Below are positions 1-8,455 of a stretch of 64,000 nt of DNA, piece by piece. The translations under genes and the position numbers were made by a program. Source of the stretch: Lancefieldella parvula (GTDB lineage: Bacteria > Actinomycetota > Coriobacteriia > Coriobacteriales > Atopobiaceae); assembly GCA_023300185.1 (NCBI GenBank), contig CP097092.1, positions 806,001 through 870,000 on the forward strand, written 5' to 3'. The notes under the pieces were generated by a model. That model worked only from the letters and a program-made list of their open reading frames with translations. It ran no database searches and was not told the origin of the DNA. The first letter of the stretch is position 1. Every line of letters begins with the position of its first letter.

Positions 1-1746
1 CATGAGTATGTTTTTGCAGAGCTCAATATTCCTTCAGTTCCTGCTACAAAGATTCTCTCTGAGCTGGCAACTTCTTGGATTTCTGCACTTGATTGGCCTC
101 GTAGTCAGCGCTGGGGTTCTTTCCACGAGCGCTACGTTCGTCCTGTTCGCTGGCTGTGCGCTCTCTTTGGTTCAGAGATTGTTCCTGTTACGTACGCTGA
201 TGTAACTAGCTCAAACACCACCCAGGGCCATCGTGTCCTTGGTCCTGGTTACCATGAGGTAGCAAGTCCAGCTGTCTATGAGCAGGTACTTAAAGATGCT
301 GGCGTTTTGCTTCAGGAGCAGAGAAAAGACGTTATTCTCGCCGGTATCAAAGAGGTAGAGGCTGCTCGTCCGGGCTCTCACGTTGATATGCCAGAGAAGG
401 TCTTTGAGGAGGTCATTAACCTTACTGAGTGGCCTCAGGTTCTTGTGGGTACCTTTGACGAGGAATTCCTTAACGTTCCTTCAGAGATTATTACTGAGTC
501 CATGCTTTCCAACCAGCGCTATTTCCCAATCTATGACGCTGAGGGTAAGCTGACTCGCGAGTTTATTGTGGTTTCTAATGCAGACCCATCTTGCGCCGAG
601 CGCGTCATTGACGGCAACGAGCGCGTTGTTCGTGCTCGTCTCGACGACGCTAAGTTCTTCTTTGAGGAGGACTTGAAGCACACGCTTGATGAGTTTGCTC
701 AGCGCCTTGAGACCGTTGTCTTCCAGGAGAAGCTTGGCACAGTTTTGCAGAAGACACAGCGTATGGAGGCTCTTGCTGCAGAGATTGCGCTCGACGAGAC
801 ATCCAGCAAGGAAGAGGCAGAGCTTGCTGCTCGCGCTGCTCATCTTGCTAAGGCAGACCTTGTCAGCCAGGCAGTTGTCGAGTTCACCAGCCAGCAGGGT
901 GTCATGGGTGGCTACTACGCAGAGGCAGCTGGCGAGAAGAGCGATGTAGCTGCAGCTATTCGCGAGCACTATCGTCCTCGCTTTGCCGGTGACGAGCTCC
1001 CAAGTGGCCAGATTGGTCGCTTTGTAGCTATTGCTGACAAGCTTGATACCATCTGCGGCATCTTTGCTATCAACGAGCCACCAACCGGCTCTTCCGATCC
1101 TTACGCTGTTCGTCGTGCAGCAATTGGCGTCATTGCGCTGGTCCGCTCTACCTCCAACCTTGACCTCAAGAAGCTTATTGCAAGCTCTCTGGAGCTTTAC
1201 CGCCAGCAGGGTCTTGCTGTTGACGAGTCTGTTCAGTCCCAGGTTGAGCAGTACTTTATTGGCCGCCTTGCATCTATTGCTAAGGACGAGAAGATCTCTG
1301 CAGATGCTATTGAGGCTGTTAGCGCAATTGGCGTTATCAATCCTGATGAGTTCCTTCAGCGTGCTCGCGCACTTGATGAAGCACGTCAGAACGAGCCTGA
1401 GCTCTTTGAGGACCTTGCTACTGCTTATGCACGTGCAGCTCACCTCAGTGATGCTTCACTTGGTGCAGAAGTTGATACAGAGCTTCTCACTGAGCCAGAG
1501 ATGTCATTGCTTGCTGCCTGCGAAGAGGGCCAGAAGCAAGTGGCTTCTGCTCTTGCTGGTGCAGACTATGCTGCTGCTGTTTCTGCACTGTCACAACTGC
1601 GTGAGCCAATTGATATTTTCTTCGACAAAGTGCTTGTTATGGATGAAAATGATACCGTTCGCCGAAATCGTTTGCGTCTTTTAAACAAGTTTGCCCAGGT
1701 ATTTAGTAATGTCGCCGATATTAGTGTGCTTTCTCGTAAGAAGTAG
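1..1746 (+). CDS. glyS: glycine--tRNA ligase beta subunit, 5'-truncated by the window edge
   Basis: The frame is open from the first base and gives 581 visible residues, so only the N-terminus is missing. The beta subunit of tetrameric bacterial GlyRS charges tRNA-Gly together with the alpha subunit (glyQ, presumably just upstream). Family landmarks are the RPVRW block near codon 45, the SNQRYFP block near codon 170, and the C-terminal FFDKVLVMDEND...RNRL motif. An internal ATG at 307 is not the start, because conserved GlyS sequence precedes it. The next gene begins 62 bases downstream. Confidence 0.96.
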   Translation, partial: HEYVFAELNIPSVPATKILSELATSWISALDWPRSQRWGSFHERYVRPVRWLCALFGSEIVPVTYADVTSSNTTQGHRVLGPGYHEVASPAVYEQVLKDAGVLLQEQRKDVILAGIKEVEAARPGSHVDMPEKVFEEVINLTEWPQVLVGTFDEEFLNVPSEIITESMLSNQRYFPIYDAEGKLTREFIVVSNADPSCAERVIDGNERVVRARLDDAKFFFEEDLKHTLDEFAQRLETVVFQEKLGTVLQKTQRMEALAAEIALDETSSKEEAELAARAAHLAKADLVSQAVVEFTSQQGVMGGYYAEAAGEKSDVAAAIREHYRPRFAGDELPSGQIGRFVAIADKLDTICGIFAINEPPTGSSDPYAVRRAAIGVIALVRSTSNLDLKKLIASSLELYRQQGLAVDESVQSQVEQYFIGRLASIAKDEKISADAIEAVSAIGVINPDEFLQRARALDEARQNEPELFEDLATAYARAAHLSDASLGAEVDTELLTEPEMSLLAACEEGQKQVASALAGADYAAAVSALSQLREPIDIFFDKVLVMDENDTVRRNRLRLLNKFAQVFSNVADISVLSRKK

Positions 1747-1808
1747 GGTACGCTTAGACTGATAAATGTTTGTATCTTTCTGAATAGCTTGACTGAAAGG
1801 GTTACAGC

Positions 1809-2204
1809 ATGAGCACACTTGATATTGACAACAACACTCTTGGTGATGGTCTGCCTATCGTCTATGTTTTGTCAGACTCTCGCGGAGAGACTGGTGCTGC
1901 AGTAGTTAAGGCTGCTGCTGCTCAGTTTGGCGATGATTCCGTAGAGATTGTAAGGGTTCCAAATATTCATAGCGTTGAAGACGTTCGCGCGTATTTCAAC
2001 GAGCATGAAGATGAGGATCGCCCTCGTGCAGTCTTCCACACCTTTGCAGATGGCTCTCTCAGAAGAGAGATTCGTCGTGAGCTTGATCAGCGCCTCATCC
2101 CATCAATTGATCTTCTGGGACCAGCAGTAAACGTTATTTCTACGCTTACCGGTGAAGAGCCAAGCCATGCAATTGGCGCATTCTTTGAGGGAGTTACGCG
2201 CTAA
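1809..2204 (+). CDS. half-length DUF299 (PPDK regulatory protein-like) protein, N-terminal half only
   Basis: This 131-residue product matches the N-terminal half of the pyruvate,phosphate dikinase regulatory family (PDRP/YqfL, DUF299, usually about 270 aa). It has an opening YVLSDSRGETG block, then VRVPNI, and an IDLLGPAVNVI block near residue 103. The family's C-terminal half, with the P-loop (GVSRTxKTP type) used for ADP-dependent phosphorylation and phosphorolysis of PPDK, is absent. The ORF stops cleanly and a terminator begins 36 bases later. PPDK is the next gene, so the target is right. Either this is a domain-only regulator or a decayed one; kinase activity is unlikely. Confidence 0.8.
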   Translation: MSTLDIDNNTLGDGLPIVYVLSDSRGETGAAVVKAAAAQFGDDSVEIVRVPNIHSVEDVRAYFNEHEDEDRPRAVFHTFADGSLRREIRRELDQRLIPSIDLLGPAVNVISTLTGEEPSHAIGAFFEGVTR

Positions 2205-2240
2205 GAGAGTGCTGACGCCTCAAAATATCAAAAAGTTAAA

Positions 2241-2268
2241 TGAGCATCCATTTTGGGTGCTCATTTTC
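2241..2268 (+). terminator. Rho-independent terminator after the DUF299 gene
   Basis: A nine-base stem TGAGCATCC / GGGTGCTCA (one G-U pair) closes a five-base loop and runs into TTTTCTTT. It separates the short DUF299 gene from ppdK. Confidence 0.8.
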
Positions 2269-2485
2269 TTTATGGAGAATTTCACAATTTGCAATCATAA
2301 GTTTGTAAATAATTCTGTGAACGGTCGATATTGACCGCTCACCGTTATTTTGTTCAGATGAATCGCGTAGGTTGGTAACATACTATGAATGTGAGGACAG
2401 AACCAACTTTGTTTGGTTTGATGTCTTTGCGTTCAATTGTGTTGGTGCACGCTTTGCGTGTGACAGTTTGAGAGTTTGGAGTGTT

Positions 2486-5248
2486 ATGTCCGAGAAGCAC
2501 GTTTACAGCTTCGGAAAGGACCACGCCGGTAACGATGTTACTGAGGTCGCTGGCGCATCCGTAGAAGAGGCAAAGTGGATTGTTGGTGGCAAGGGAGCAA
2601 ACCTTGCAGAGATGTCTAAGATTGGCCTGCCTGTACCTCCAGGATTCTCAATTACTTGCCAAACTTGCGTTGCTTATTCCAACAACGGCAACGTCTGGCC
2701 TGAGGGCGTCACTGATGAGATTGACGCGGCTATGGCTACCCTTGAGGAGCGCATGGGCAAGAAGCTCGGCGATGCAGAAGATCCACTGCTTGTCTCCGTT
2801 CGTTCTGGTGCACCATTCTCCATGCCTGGCATGATGGACACTGTTCTTAACCTTGGTCTTAACGATGAGTCCGTTCAGGGCCTCATTAAGCAGACTGGTA
2901 ACGAGCGCTTTGCTTGGGACTCTTACCGTCGTTTTGTTCAGATGTTCTCTGGCGTTGTTATGGGCGTCTCTGGACAGCTCTTTGAGGATGCAATTGCTGC
3001 TAAGAAGGCCGAGAAGGGCGTTAAGCTTGATACAGAGCTGGACGCAAATGACCTTCGTGACCTTGTAACTTGGTTCAAGGGCATCTTTGCTGCAAACGTT
3101 GACGTTAAGGAGCACCCAGAGGTCTCCAAGAACGGCTACGCTGTCTTCCCATCTGATCCTTACCTCCAGCTCCGCCTTGCTGAGCAGGCAGTCTTTGGTT
3201 CTTGGATGAATGACCGCGCAATCCTTTACCGCAAGCAGAACAAGATTCCTGATGAGCTTGGTACTGCAGTTAACGTTCAGGTCATGGTCTTTGGTAACAA
3301 GGGTGAGACTTCTGCAACTGGCGTTGCATTTACTCGTAACCCTGCAGATGGTACTAACGAGCGTTACGGTGACTTCCTGATCAACGCTCAGGGCGAGGAC
3401 GTTGTTGCTGGTATTCGTAATACTGAGCCTATTGCAGACCTCGTTAAGGTTCCTGCACTCAAGGAGGCAGGCGAGGAGCTCTTCCACGTCTTTGAGATTC
3501 TTGAGGATCACTACGCAGACATGATGGACATCGAGTTCACCATTGAGAATGGTAAGCTCTGGATGCTTCAGACTCGTGTTGGTAAGCGTACTGCTCTTTC
3601 TGCACTTAAGGTTGCAATTCAGATGTACGAAGAGGGTCGTATTACTAAGGAGCAGGCTGTTTCTCGCGTTGCTCCTGAGCAGCTCGATCAGCTTCTGCAT
3701 CCACAGTTTGATCCTAACGCTGAGTACGAGACCATTGCTAAGGGTCTTAACGCTTCTCCTGGTGCAGCTGTTGGTGCTGCAGTCTTCTCTTCTGCAGACG
3801 CTGAGGCTTTTGCAGAGGCAGGCAAGCCTTGTATTCTTGTTCGCTGGGAGACCACTCCAGATGACCTCCACGGCATGGTTGCTGCAGAGGGCATCCTAAC
3901 TTCCCACGGCGGCAAGACCAGCCATGCAGCTGTTATTGCTCGTGGTATGGGCGCTCCTTGCGTCTGCGGTGTTGATACACTTCGCATTGACGCTGCTAAC
4001 AAGCGCTTCACCGTTGCTGATTCCGGCCTTGTTGTTAACGAGGGCGATGTTATCTCCATCGACGGTACCACTGGTGACGTCATCCTTGGTGCTGTTGAGC
4101 TTGTCCAGCCAGAGCTTTCTGGTGACCTCCAGACCATCCTTGCATGGGCAGATGAGGTCCGCCTTGACGAGTCCCGTGGTCGCGTCATTGGCGTACGTGC
4201 AAACGCTGATAACCCAGCAGATGCTCAGACTTCCGTTGATAACGGCGCTGAGGCAATCGGTCTTGACCGTACAGAGCACATGTTCCTTGGTGAGCGTAAG
4301 CACCTCATTCAGGACTTCATTCTTGCAGACTCTGAGGACGTTAAGCAGCTTGCTATTGAGCAGCTTGGCCGTGCTCAGAAGGGCGACTTCCTTGGTATGT
4401 TCAAGGTAATGGACGGCAAAGACGTTGTTGTCCGTCTTCTTGACCCACCACTGCATGAGTTCCTTGATTCCCCACGTGAGCTTGATGTTGAGATTGCTCA
4501 TGATGAGGAGCAGGGTAAGGACGCCGCTGCAAAGCGTGCTCTTCTCGCTAAGTTTGACGCCTTCCAGGAGGCAAACCCAATGCTCGGCCTCCGTGGCTGC
4601 CGCCTTGGCCTTGTCTACCCAGAGCTCAACGTTATGCAGGTTCGCGCTATCGCAAGCGCAGCTGCAGAGCTCAAGCGCGTTGGTCTTGACCCTCGCCCAG
4701 AGATCATGGTTCCTCTGGTTGGCTTCGAAGAGGAGCTTATCCAGGTCCGTGAAGAGGTTGAGGAGACCATCAAGCAGGTTGCTGATGAGTACGGTGTTGA
4801 GCTCAACATCCCAGTTGGTACCATGATCGAGCTTCCACGTGCAGCTATCATGTCTGAGGAGATTGCTAAGCACGCAGACTTCTTCTCCTTCGGTACTAAC
4901 GACCTCACCCAGACTTGCCTTGGCTTCTCTCGTGACGACGTTGAGTCTGCATTCATGCCTCTCTATCTTGAGCGCAAGATTGTTAAGACCAACCCATTTG
5001 CAACCCTTGATAAGGGTGTCGCAGAGCTTGTCCGTATGGGCGTTGAGGGTGGCCGTAAGGGTAATCCAAACCTCACCATTGGTGTCTGCGGTGAGACCGG
5101 TGGCGATCCAGAGTCCATCCACATGTACTACAACCTTGGTCTTGACTATGTCTCCTGCTCTCCATATCGCGTGCCAATCGCACGTCTTGCTGCAGCACAG
5201 GCTAAGATTCAGGCTAACGGTGGTCCACAGAAGATTGCTACCAAGTAG
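2486..5248 (+). CDS. ppdK: pyruvate, phosphate dikinase
   Basis: PPDK interconverts pyruvate, ATP and Pi with PEP, AMP and PPi, and in anaerobes often serves glycolysis or gluconeogenesis. The 920-residue product opens MSEKHVYSFGK with an N-terminal ATP-grasp domain (GGKGANLAEM near residue 35, SVRSGAPFSMPGMMDT near 105). The phosphohistidine domain carries GGKTSHAAVIARGMG, with the catalytic His and, two residues before it, the Thr that PDRP modifies in other species. The C-terminal PEP-binding barrel contains SFGTNDLTQ and CGETGGDP. The start at 2486 has GGAG upstream; a longer in-frame reading to 2372 lacks family similarity. Confidence 0.97.
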   Translation: MSEKHVYSFGKDHAGNDVTEVAGASVEEAKWIVGGKGANLAEMSKIGLPVPPGFSITCQTCVAYSNNGNVWPEGVTDEIDAAMATLEERMGKKLGDAEDPLLVSVRSGAPFSMPGMMDTVLNLGLNDESVQGLIKQTGNERFAWDSYRRFVQMFSGVVMGVSGQLFEDAIAAKKAEKGVKLDTELDANDLRDLVTWFKGIFAANVDVKEHPEVSKNGYAVFPSDPYLQLRLAEQAVFGSWMNDRAILYRKQNKIPDELGTAVNVQVMVFGNKGETSATGVAFTRNPADGTNERYGDFLINAQGEDVVAGIRNTEPIADLVKVPALKEAGEELFHVFEILEDHYADMMDIEFTIENGKLWMLQTRVGKRTALSALKVAIQMYEEGRITKEQAVSRVAPEQLDQLLHPQFDPNAEYETIAKGLNASPGAAVGAAVFSSADAEAFAEAGKPCILVRWETTPDDLHGMVAAEGILTSHGGKTSHAAVIARGMGAPCVCGVDTLRIDAANKRFTVADSGLVVNEGDVISIDGTTGDVILGAVELVQPELSGDLQTILAWADEVRLDESRGRVIGVRANADNPADAQTSVDNGAEAIGLDRTEHMFLGERKHLIQDFILADSEDVKQLAIEQLGRAQKGDFLGMFKVMDGKDVVVRLLDPPLHEFLDSPRELDVEIAHDEEQGKDAAAKRALLAKFDAFQEANPMLGLRGCRLGLVYPELNVMQVRAIASAAAELKRVGLDPRPEIMVPLVGFEEELIQVREEVEETIKQVADEYGVELNIPVGTMIELPRAAIMSEEIAKHADFFSFGTNDLTQTCLGFSRDDVESAFMPLYLERKIVKTNPFATLDKGVAELVRMGVEGGRKGNPNLTIGVCGETGGDPESIHMYYNLGLDYVSCSPYRVPIARLAAAQAKIQANGGPQKIATK

Positions 5249-5280
5249 GTTTTCTTCTAGACACACTGCAACAAACTCTA

Positions 5281-5306
5281 GAGGGCGGCTTCGGTCGCCC
5301 TCTTTT
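5281..5306 (+). terminator. Rho-independent terminator after ppdK
   Basis: The stem GAGGGCG / CGCCCTC is extended by a G-T and a C-G pair around a TTCG tetraloop and followed by TTTT. It is a textbook intrinsic terminator 32 bases after the ppdK stop. Confidence 0.9.
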
Positions 5307-5362
5307 GCTAGATAGCAATAACCTGCTATTATGTGATAAAGATGCAGGTACAAGGAGGGTCT

Positions 5363-6421
5363 ATGTTATCCATTCAACGAGAAGATCTTGAAGCTCGCGA
5401 GCATCAAATCTTATCTCCTGAGGCGGCTTTTTCTGATCAAAGTAAAGGTCGCGCGATAGCAGAGGAGCCTGACCAGTACCGTACCTGTTATCAGTGCGAT
5501 AGAGATCGTATTCTGCACAGCAAGAGTTTTAGAAGACTTGCTCACAAGACACAAGTTTTTCTCGCCCCAGAAGGGGACCACTATAGAACCCGTCTTATCC
5601 ATACGCTTGAGGTTTCGCAGATTGCACGCTCAATCGCAAGGCCTTTGGGCTTAAACGAAGACCTTACTGAGGCAATTGCGCTTGGACATGACTTAGGTCA
5701 TACGCCGTTTGGTCATATTGGCGAGAAGGCGCTTTCGCACGCCATTAGCCTGTATAGGGGAATGGATCCCGAAGCCCCAGAAAATGAGCGTATTTTTGCT
5801 CATAACCAGCAAAGTGCTCGTATTGTTGAGTTTCTGGAGAAAGACGGTCAGGGTCTCAATCTTTCTCATGAGGTTATTGATGGTATTAGATGTCACTCAG
5901 GCAATCTACGTGCAGAAACAGCAGAAGGAAGAATTGTTGCCATATCGGACCGTATTGCGTATGTAACGCACGATATTGATGACGCAAAACGAGCAGGACT
6001 TCTTTCGGAGGAGTATCTTCCAACTGAAGCTCGTGAGGTGTTGGGTAATAGCTCTCCTGAGCGAATTGAAAACATGGTTCACGATATTGTCTCTGAGAGC
6101 TCTCGCGTGGGGGACATTAAAATGACAGGCTCCATGTGGGGTGCCATGATGACCATGAGAGCATTCCTGTTTGCCAATCTGTACGCATCTGGGGATGCAA
6201 AATACGAAGAGCCTAAGGCGTATGACCTCATCATTGAGTTGTTCGATCATTTTGTAAATCATTTAGACGAGGTTCCTGCAGAATACAAGTGTCATGACTT
6301 CAATCATCCAGAGATTCAAGTAGCAGATTACGTGTCTGGCATGACCGATAGATATGCAACAAGAGTGTTTGAAGATCTTCGACTGCCTCGTTCCTGGGGT
6401 AAAAGAAGATATGTAAAGTAA
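5363..6421 (+). CDS. dgt: dGTP triphosphohydrolase-like HD-domain protein
   Basis: A 352-residue HD-superfamily protein of the Dgt family, which hydrolyses dNTPs to deoxynucleosides and triphosphate. Seen in the sequence are RSFRRLAHKTQVF-like and TRLIHTLEV blocks (first metal His) and ALGHDLGHTPFGHIGE (HD metal pair) around residue 110. The start at 5363 follows AAGGAGGG at good spacing; an upstream in-frame ATG at 5333 would overlap that ribosome-binding site. It stands alone between two terminator- or promoter-bearing gaps. The exact substrate (dGTP-specific or general dNTPase) cannot be read from sequence. Confidence 0.9.
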   Translation: MLSIQREDLEAREHQILSPEAAFSDQSKGRAIAEEPDQYRTCYQCDRDRILHSKSFRRLAHKTQVFLAPEGDHYRTRLIHTLEVSQIARSIARPLGLNEDLTEAIALGHDLGHTPFGHIGEKALSHAISLYRGMDPEAPENERIFAHNQQSARIVEFLEKDGQGLNLSHEVIDGIRCHSGNLRAETAEGRIVAISDRIAYVTHDIDDAKRAGLLSEEYLPTEAREVLGNSSPERIENMVHDIVSESSRVGDIKMTGSMWGAMMTMRAFLFANLYASGDAKYEEPKAYDLIIELFDHFVNHLDEVPAEYKCHDFNHPEIQVADYVSGMTDRYATRVFEDLRLPRSWGKRRYVK

Positions 6422-6440
6422 GTTTTATCCAAACTAACCC

Positions 6441-6473
6441 TTGTACAGTGGAAAGTATTCACGTATACTTTCC
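6441..6473 (+). promoter_or_regulatory. rplS promoter with an embedded perfect inverted repeat
   Basis: TTGTAC at 6441 and TATACT at 6464 are separated by 17 bases, a near-consensus sigma-70 promoter. A perfect 9-bp inverted repeat, GGAAAGTAT-N6-ATACTTTCC (6450-6473), fills the spacer and overlaps the -10 box. That placement suits an operator. It could alternatively be the 3' hairpin of the preceding gene, but no T-run follows. Confidence 0.65.
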
Positions 6474-6534
6474 GTCTGTGTGTTAACTATGTGTCGTTCG
6501 CAAGGGCGTCGGCACCTCTAGAGATGAGGAAACA

Positions 6535-6876
6535 ATGGACTACATTCGCGCTATTGAGCGTCAGCAGATCCGCGAGGACATTCCTGAGGTCCGCGTTGGT
6601 GACAACGTAAAGGTTCACTATCGTATTGTCGAGGGTGACCGTACTCGTGAGCAGGTCTTCCAGGGTGACATCATTCGTCTTTCCGGCGAGGGTTCCCGTG
6701 AGACTTTTACCGTTCGTAAGATCAGCTTCGGCATTGGTGTTGAGCGTACTTTCCCACTTCACTCACCAAAGATTGCTAAGCTTGAGGTTCTTCGCCACGG
6801 TGTTGTTCACCGCGCTAAGCTCTACTTCCTGCGCGATCGTGTTGGTAAGGCTGCTCGTCTTCGCGAGAAGCGCTAA
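6535..6876 (+). CDS. rplS: 50S ribosomal protein L19
   Basis: The 113-residue product is full length for L19, which sits at the 30S-50S interface. Conserved blocks are VRVGDNVKVHYRIVEG, FQGDIIRLSGEGSRETFTVRKIS, GVGVERTFPLHSPKI-like and VHRAKLYFLRDRVGKAARLREK. It is monocistronic, between its own strong promoter and an intrinsic terminator. The usual rimM-trmD neighbours are not adjacent. Confidence 0.98.
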   Translation: MDYIRAIERQQIREDIPEVRVGDNVKVHYRIVEGDRTREQVFQGDIIRLSGEGSRETFTVRKISFGIGVERTFPLHSPKIAKLEVLRHGVVHRAKLYFLRDRVGKAARLREKR

Positions 6877-6895
6877 TCAACTTCATATGCTCTTT

Positions 6896-6920
6896 AAAGC
6901 CGCCTCCGGGCGGCTTTTTT
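6896..6920 (+). terminator. Rho-independent terminator after rplS
   Basis: A perfect nine-base stem AAAGCCGCC / GGCGGCTTT with a TCCG loop and a run of six T. Confidence 0.92.
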
Positions 6921-6950
6921 AGTACCATAGTCATGTGGTTTGGAGAAAAC

Positions 6951-7724
6951 ATGGCTGATTCTGCTAAAGACATAATTGCTCGTTTAAGCGACGCTCCAGA
7001 GGCTGAGGTATACGAACTTATAGCTCGTTATAGTGAAGACCCTCGTAAACAAGTTATCAAAGCGTTGGAATCAGCTAAAAAGCGTATTGAAAAAGAACAC
7101 GTCGAGAAGGCCCGTGTAGAAGAAATGTATCGCTTTCAGAAGGAGCTTTCTGGAGGCGGATTTGTTGTTGGTGTTGATGAGGTTGGCAGAGGTTCTGTAG
7201 CTGGTCCTTTAACAGTTTGTGCGGTATGTCTGCCTGATGAGCCTATTATTTACGGACTAAACGACTCAAAAAAATTGACTGCAACTAAGCGAGAGATTCT
7301 TGCAGAGCAAATTCAAGAAATTGCTACAGCAATTGGCATTGCTCACATTGCGCCTCATAGAATTGATGAAGTTGGTATGGCACAGTGCCTAAGAGACGCT
7401 ATGCTACAAACTGTCAAAAACACAGGTATTGAGCCTGACTGTGTCTTGATTGATGGAAATCCTATGCACATCCATCCTAAAGAGAAGACTCTTGTTAAGG
7501 GTGACGCACGTATTGCATCTATTGCCGCTGCCTCAATTGTGGCAAAAGTAACACGAGATGCTTTAATGGTGGCCTACGATGAGGAGTACCCTGGCTATCA
7601 CCTGGCAGAATGTAAAGGATATGCTTCTGCTGAACACATTGAAGCTATTGGTGAGAGGGGACTTTCTCCTATACATAGAGCTTCGTTTTGTGGAAACTTT
7701 GTTAAGACGCAAAGACTGTTTTAA
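6951..7724 (+). CDS. rnhB: ribonuclease HII
   Basis: RNase HII cleaves RNA in RNA/DNA hybrids and removes single misincorporated ribonucleotides. The 257-residue product has a predicted helical N-terminal extension of about 65 residues and then the catalytic core GVDEVGRGSVAGPL, in which D and E are metal ligands. Further acidic sites lie in LIDGNP and KGDARIASIAAASIVAKVTRD. GGAGA precedes the ATG at 6951; an ATG six codons earlier lacks a ribosome-binding site. A terminator follows. Confidence 0.96.
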   Translation: MADSAKDIIARLSDAPEAEVYELIARYSEDPRKQVIKALESAKKRIEKEHVEKARVEEMYRFQKELSGGGFVVGVDEVGRGSVAGPLTVCAVCLPDEPIIYGLNDSKKLTATKREILAEQIQEIATAIGIAHIAPHRIDEVGMAQCLRDAMLQTVKNTGIEPDCVLIDGNPMHIHPKEKTLVKGDARIASIAAASIVAKVTRDALMVAYDEEYPGYHLAECKGYASAEHIEAIGERGLSPIHRASFCGNFVKTQRLF

Positions 7725-7770
7725 TACACCTAATGTAAGTAATCAGATTAACTTGCAGATTTAAATAGAC

Positions 7771-7805
7771 GCCCGTTCATTCCAAGAGGATTGAACGGGC
7801 TTTTT
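7771..7805 (+). terminator. Rho-independent terminator after rnhB
   Basis: The stem GCCCGTTCA / TGAACGGGC encloses a 12-base loop and is followed by TTTTT. Confidence 0.9.
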
Positions 7806-7936
7806 CTAGAGGCGCAAATTAATTACATCAGATTTTTTACTTTCGTCAGAATCATTACGCTGCTTGGACAGACAGTGGCCAAGTTAGTGTCAAAGTGCTC
7901 CTGCAAACTGAACTCTCCCACAATGAAAGGAGAGTT

Positions 7937-8455
7937 ATGAGCAAGAAAGAAGCAAGTAAGCATGCAGGCGCAACAGCTAACGAGGTGGAGGAGAAGCCTG
8001 TACCACAGGAAGATCCAAAGACTCAGGATAAGAGCCCTCAAGAGGATGACGAACAAGAGAGCAGAATTCCGCTAGAAGAGATGTCTTCTCGTCAAATTGG
8101 CGAGAAAGGCGAGGAGATTGCCGCAAAATACCTCATCAAAAGAGGATACAAAATTATCCAAACTAACTGGACGTGTCAGATTGGTGAGGTTGATATTGTT
8201 GCTCAAGATGGCGATAACGTTGTGCTTGTTGAGGTAAAGACAAGACGCATCTTGAACAAAGATGACAGCATCATGCCTGAGCTTGCGGTAAATAAAGCAA
8301 AGCAGGAAAAATATAGGACGCTCGCGCTTATGTATGCAGCGCTTCATCCAGCGCTTACCTCAATTAGGTTTGATGTTGTTGCCATAAACTTGGTAGCTCC
8401 AAGTACGGCAAGCTTGAGGCATTTAATTGGGGCTTTTAGCTGGGATGAGCAATGA
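7937..8455 (+). CDS. UPF0102 / YraN family endonuclease-fold protein with charged N-terminal extension
   Basis: The C-terminal 120 residues match YraN (UPF0102), a PD-(D/E)xK nuclease-like fold of uncertain role, often found beside rnhB and comM. GEKGEEIAAKYL, GEVDIVAQDGDNVVLVEVKTR (the Asp and Glu-Val-Lys core) and FDVVAINL are visible. The first 45 or so residues are an unusual hydrophilic stretch rich in Lys, Glu, Gln and Pro, absent from typical members and probably disordered. AAGGAGAG precedes the ATG at 7937. The stop overlaps the start of the next gene (ATGA), which implies translational coupling with comM and dprA. Confidence 0.9.
   Translation: MSKKEASKHAGATANEVEEKPVPQEDPKTQDKSPQEDDEQESRIPLEEMSSRQIGEKGEEIAAKYLIKRGYKIIQTNWTCQIGEVDIVAQDGDNVVLVEVKTRRILNKDDSIMPELAVNKAKQEKYRTLALMYAALHPALTSIRFDVVAINLVAPSTASLRHLIGAFSWDEQ

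Noticed and set aside
6450..6473. Intrinsic terminator of the dgt-like gene
   Set aside because: The inverted repeat has no T-run after it and coincides with a near-consensus promoter, so it is listed as a regulatory site.
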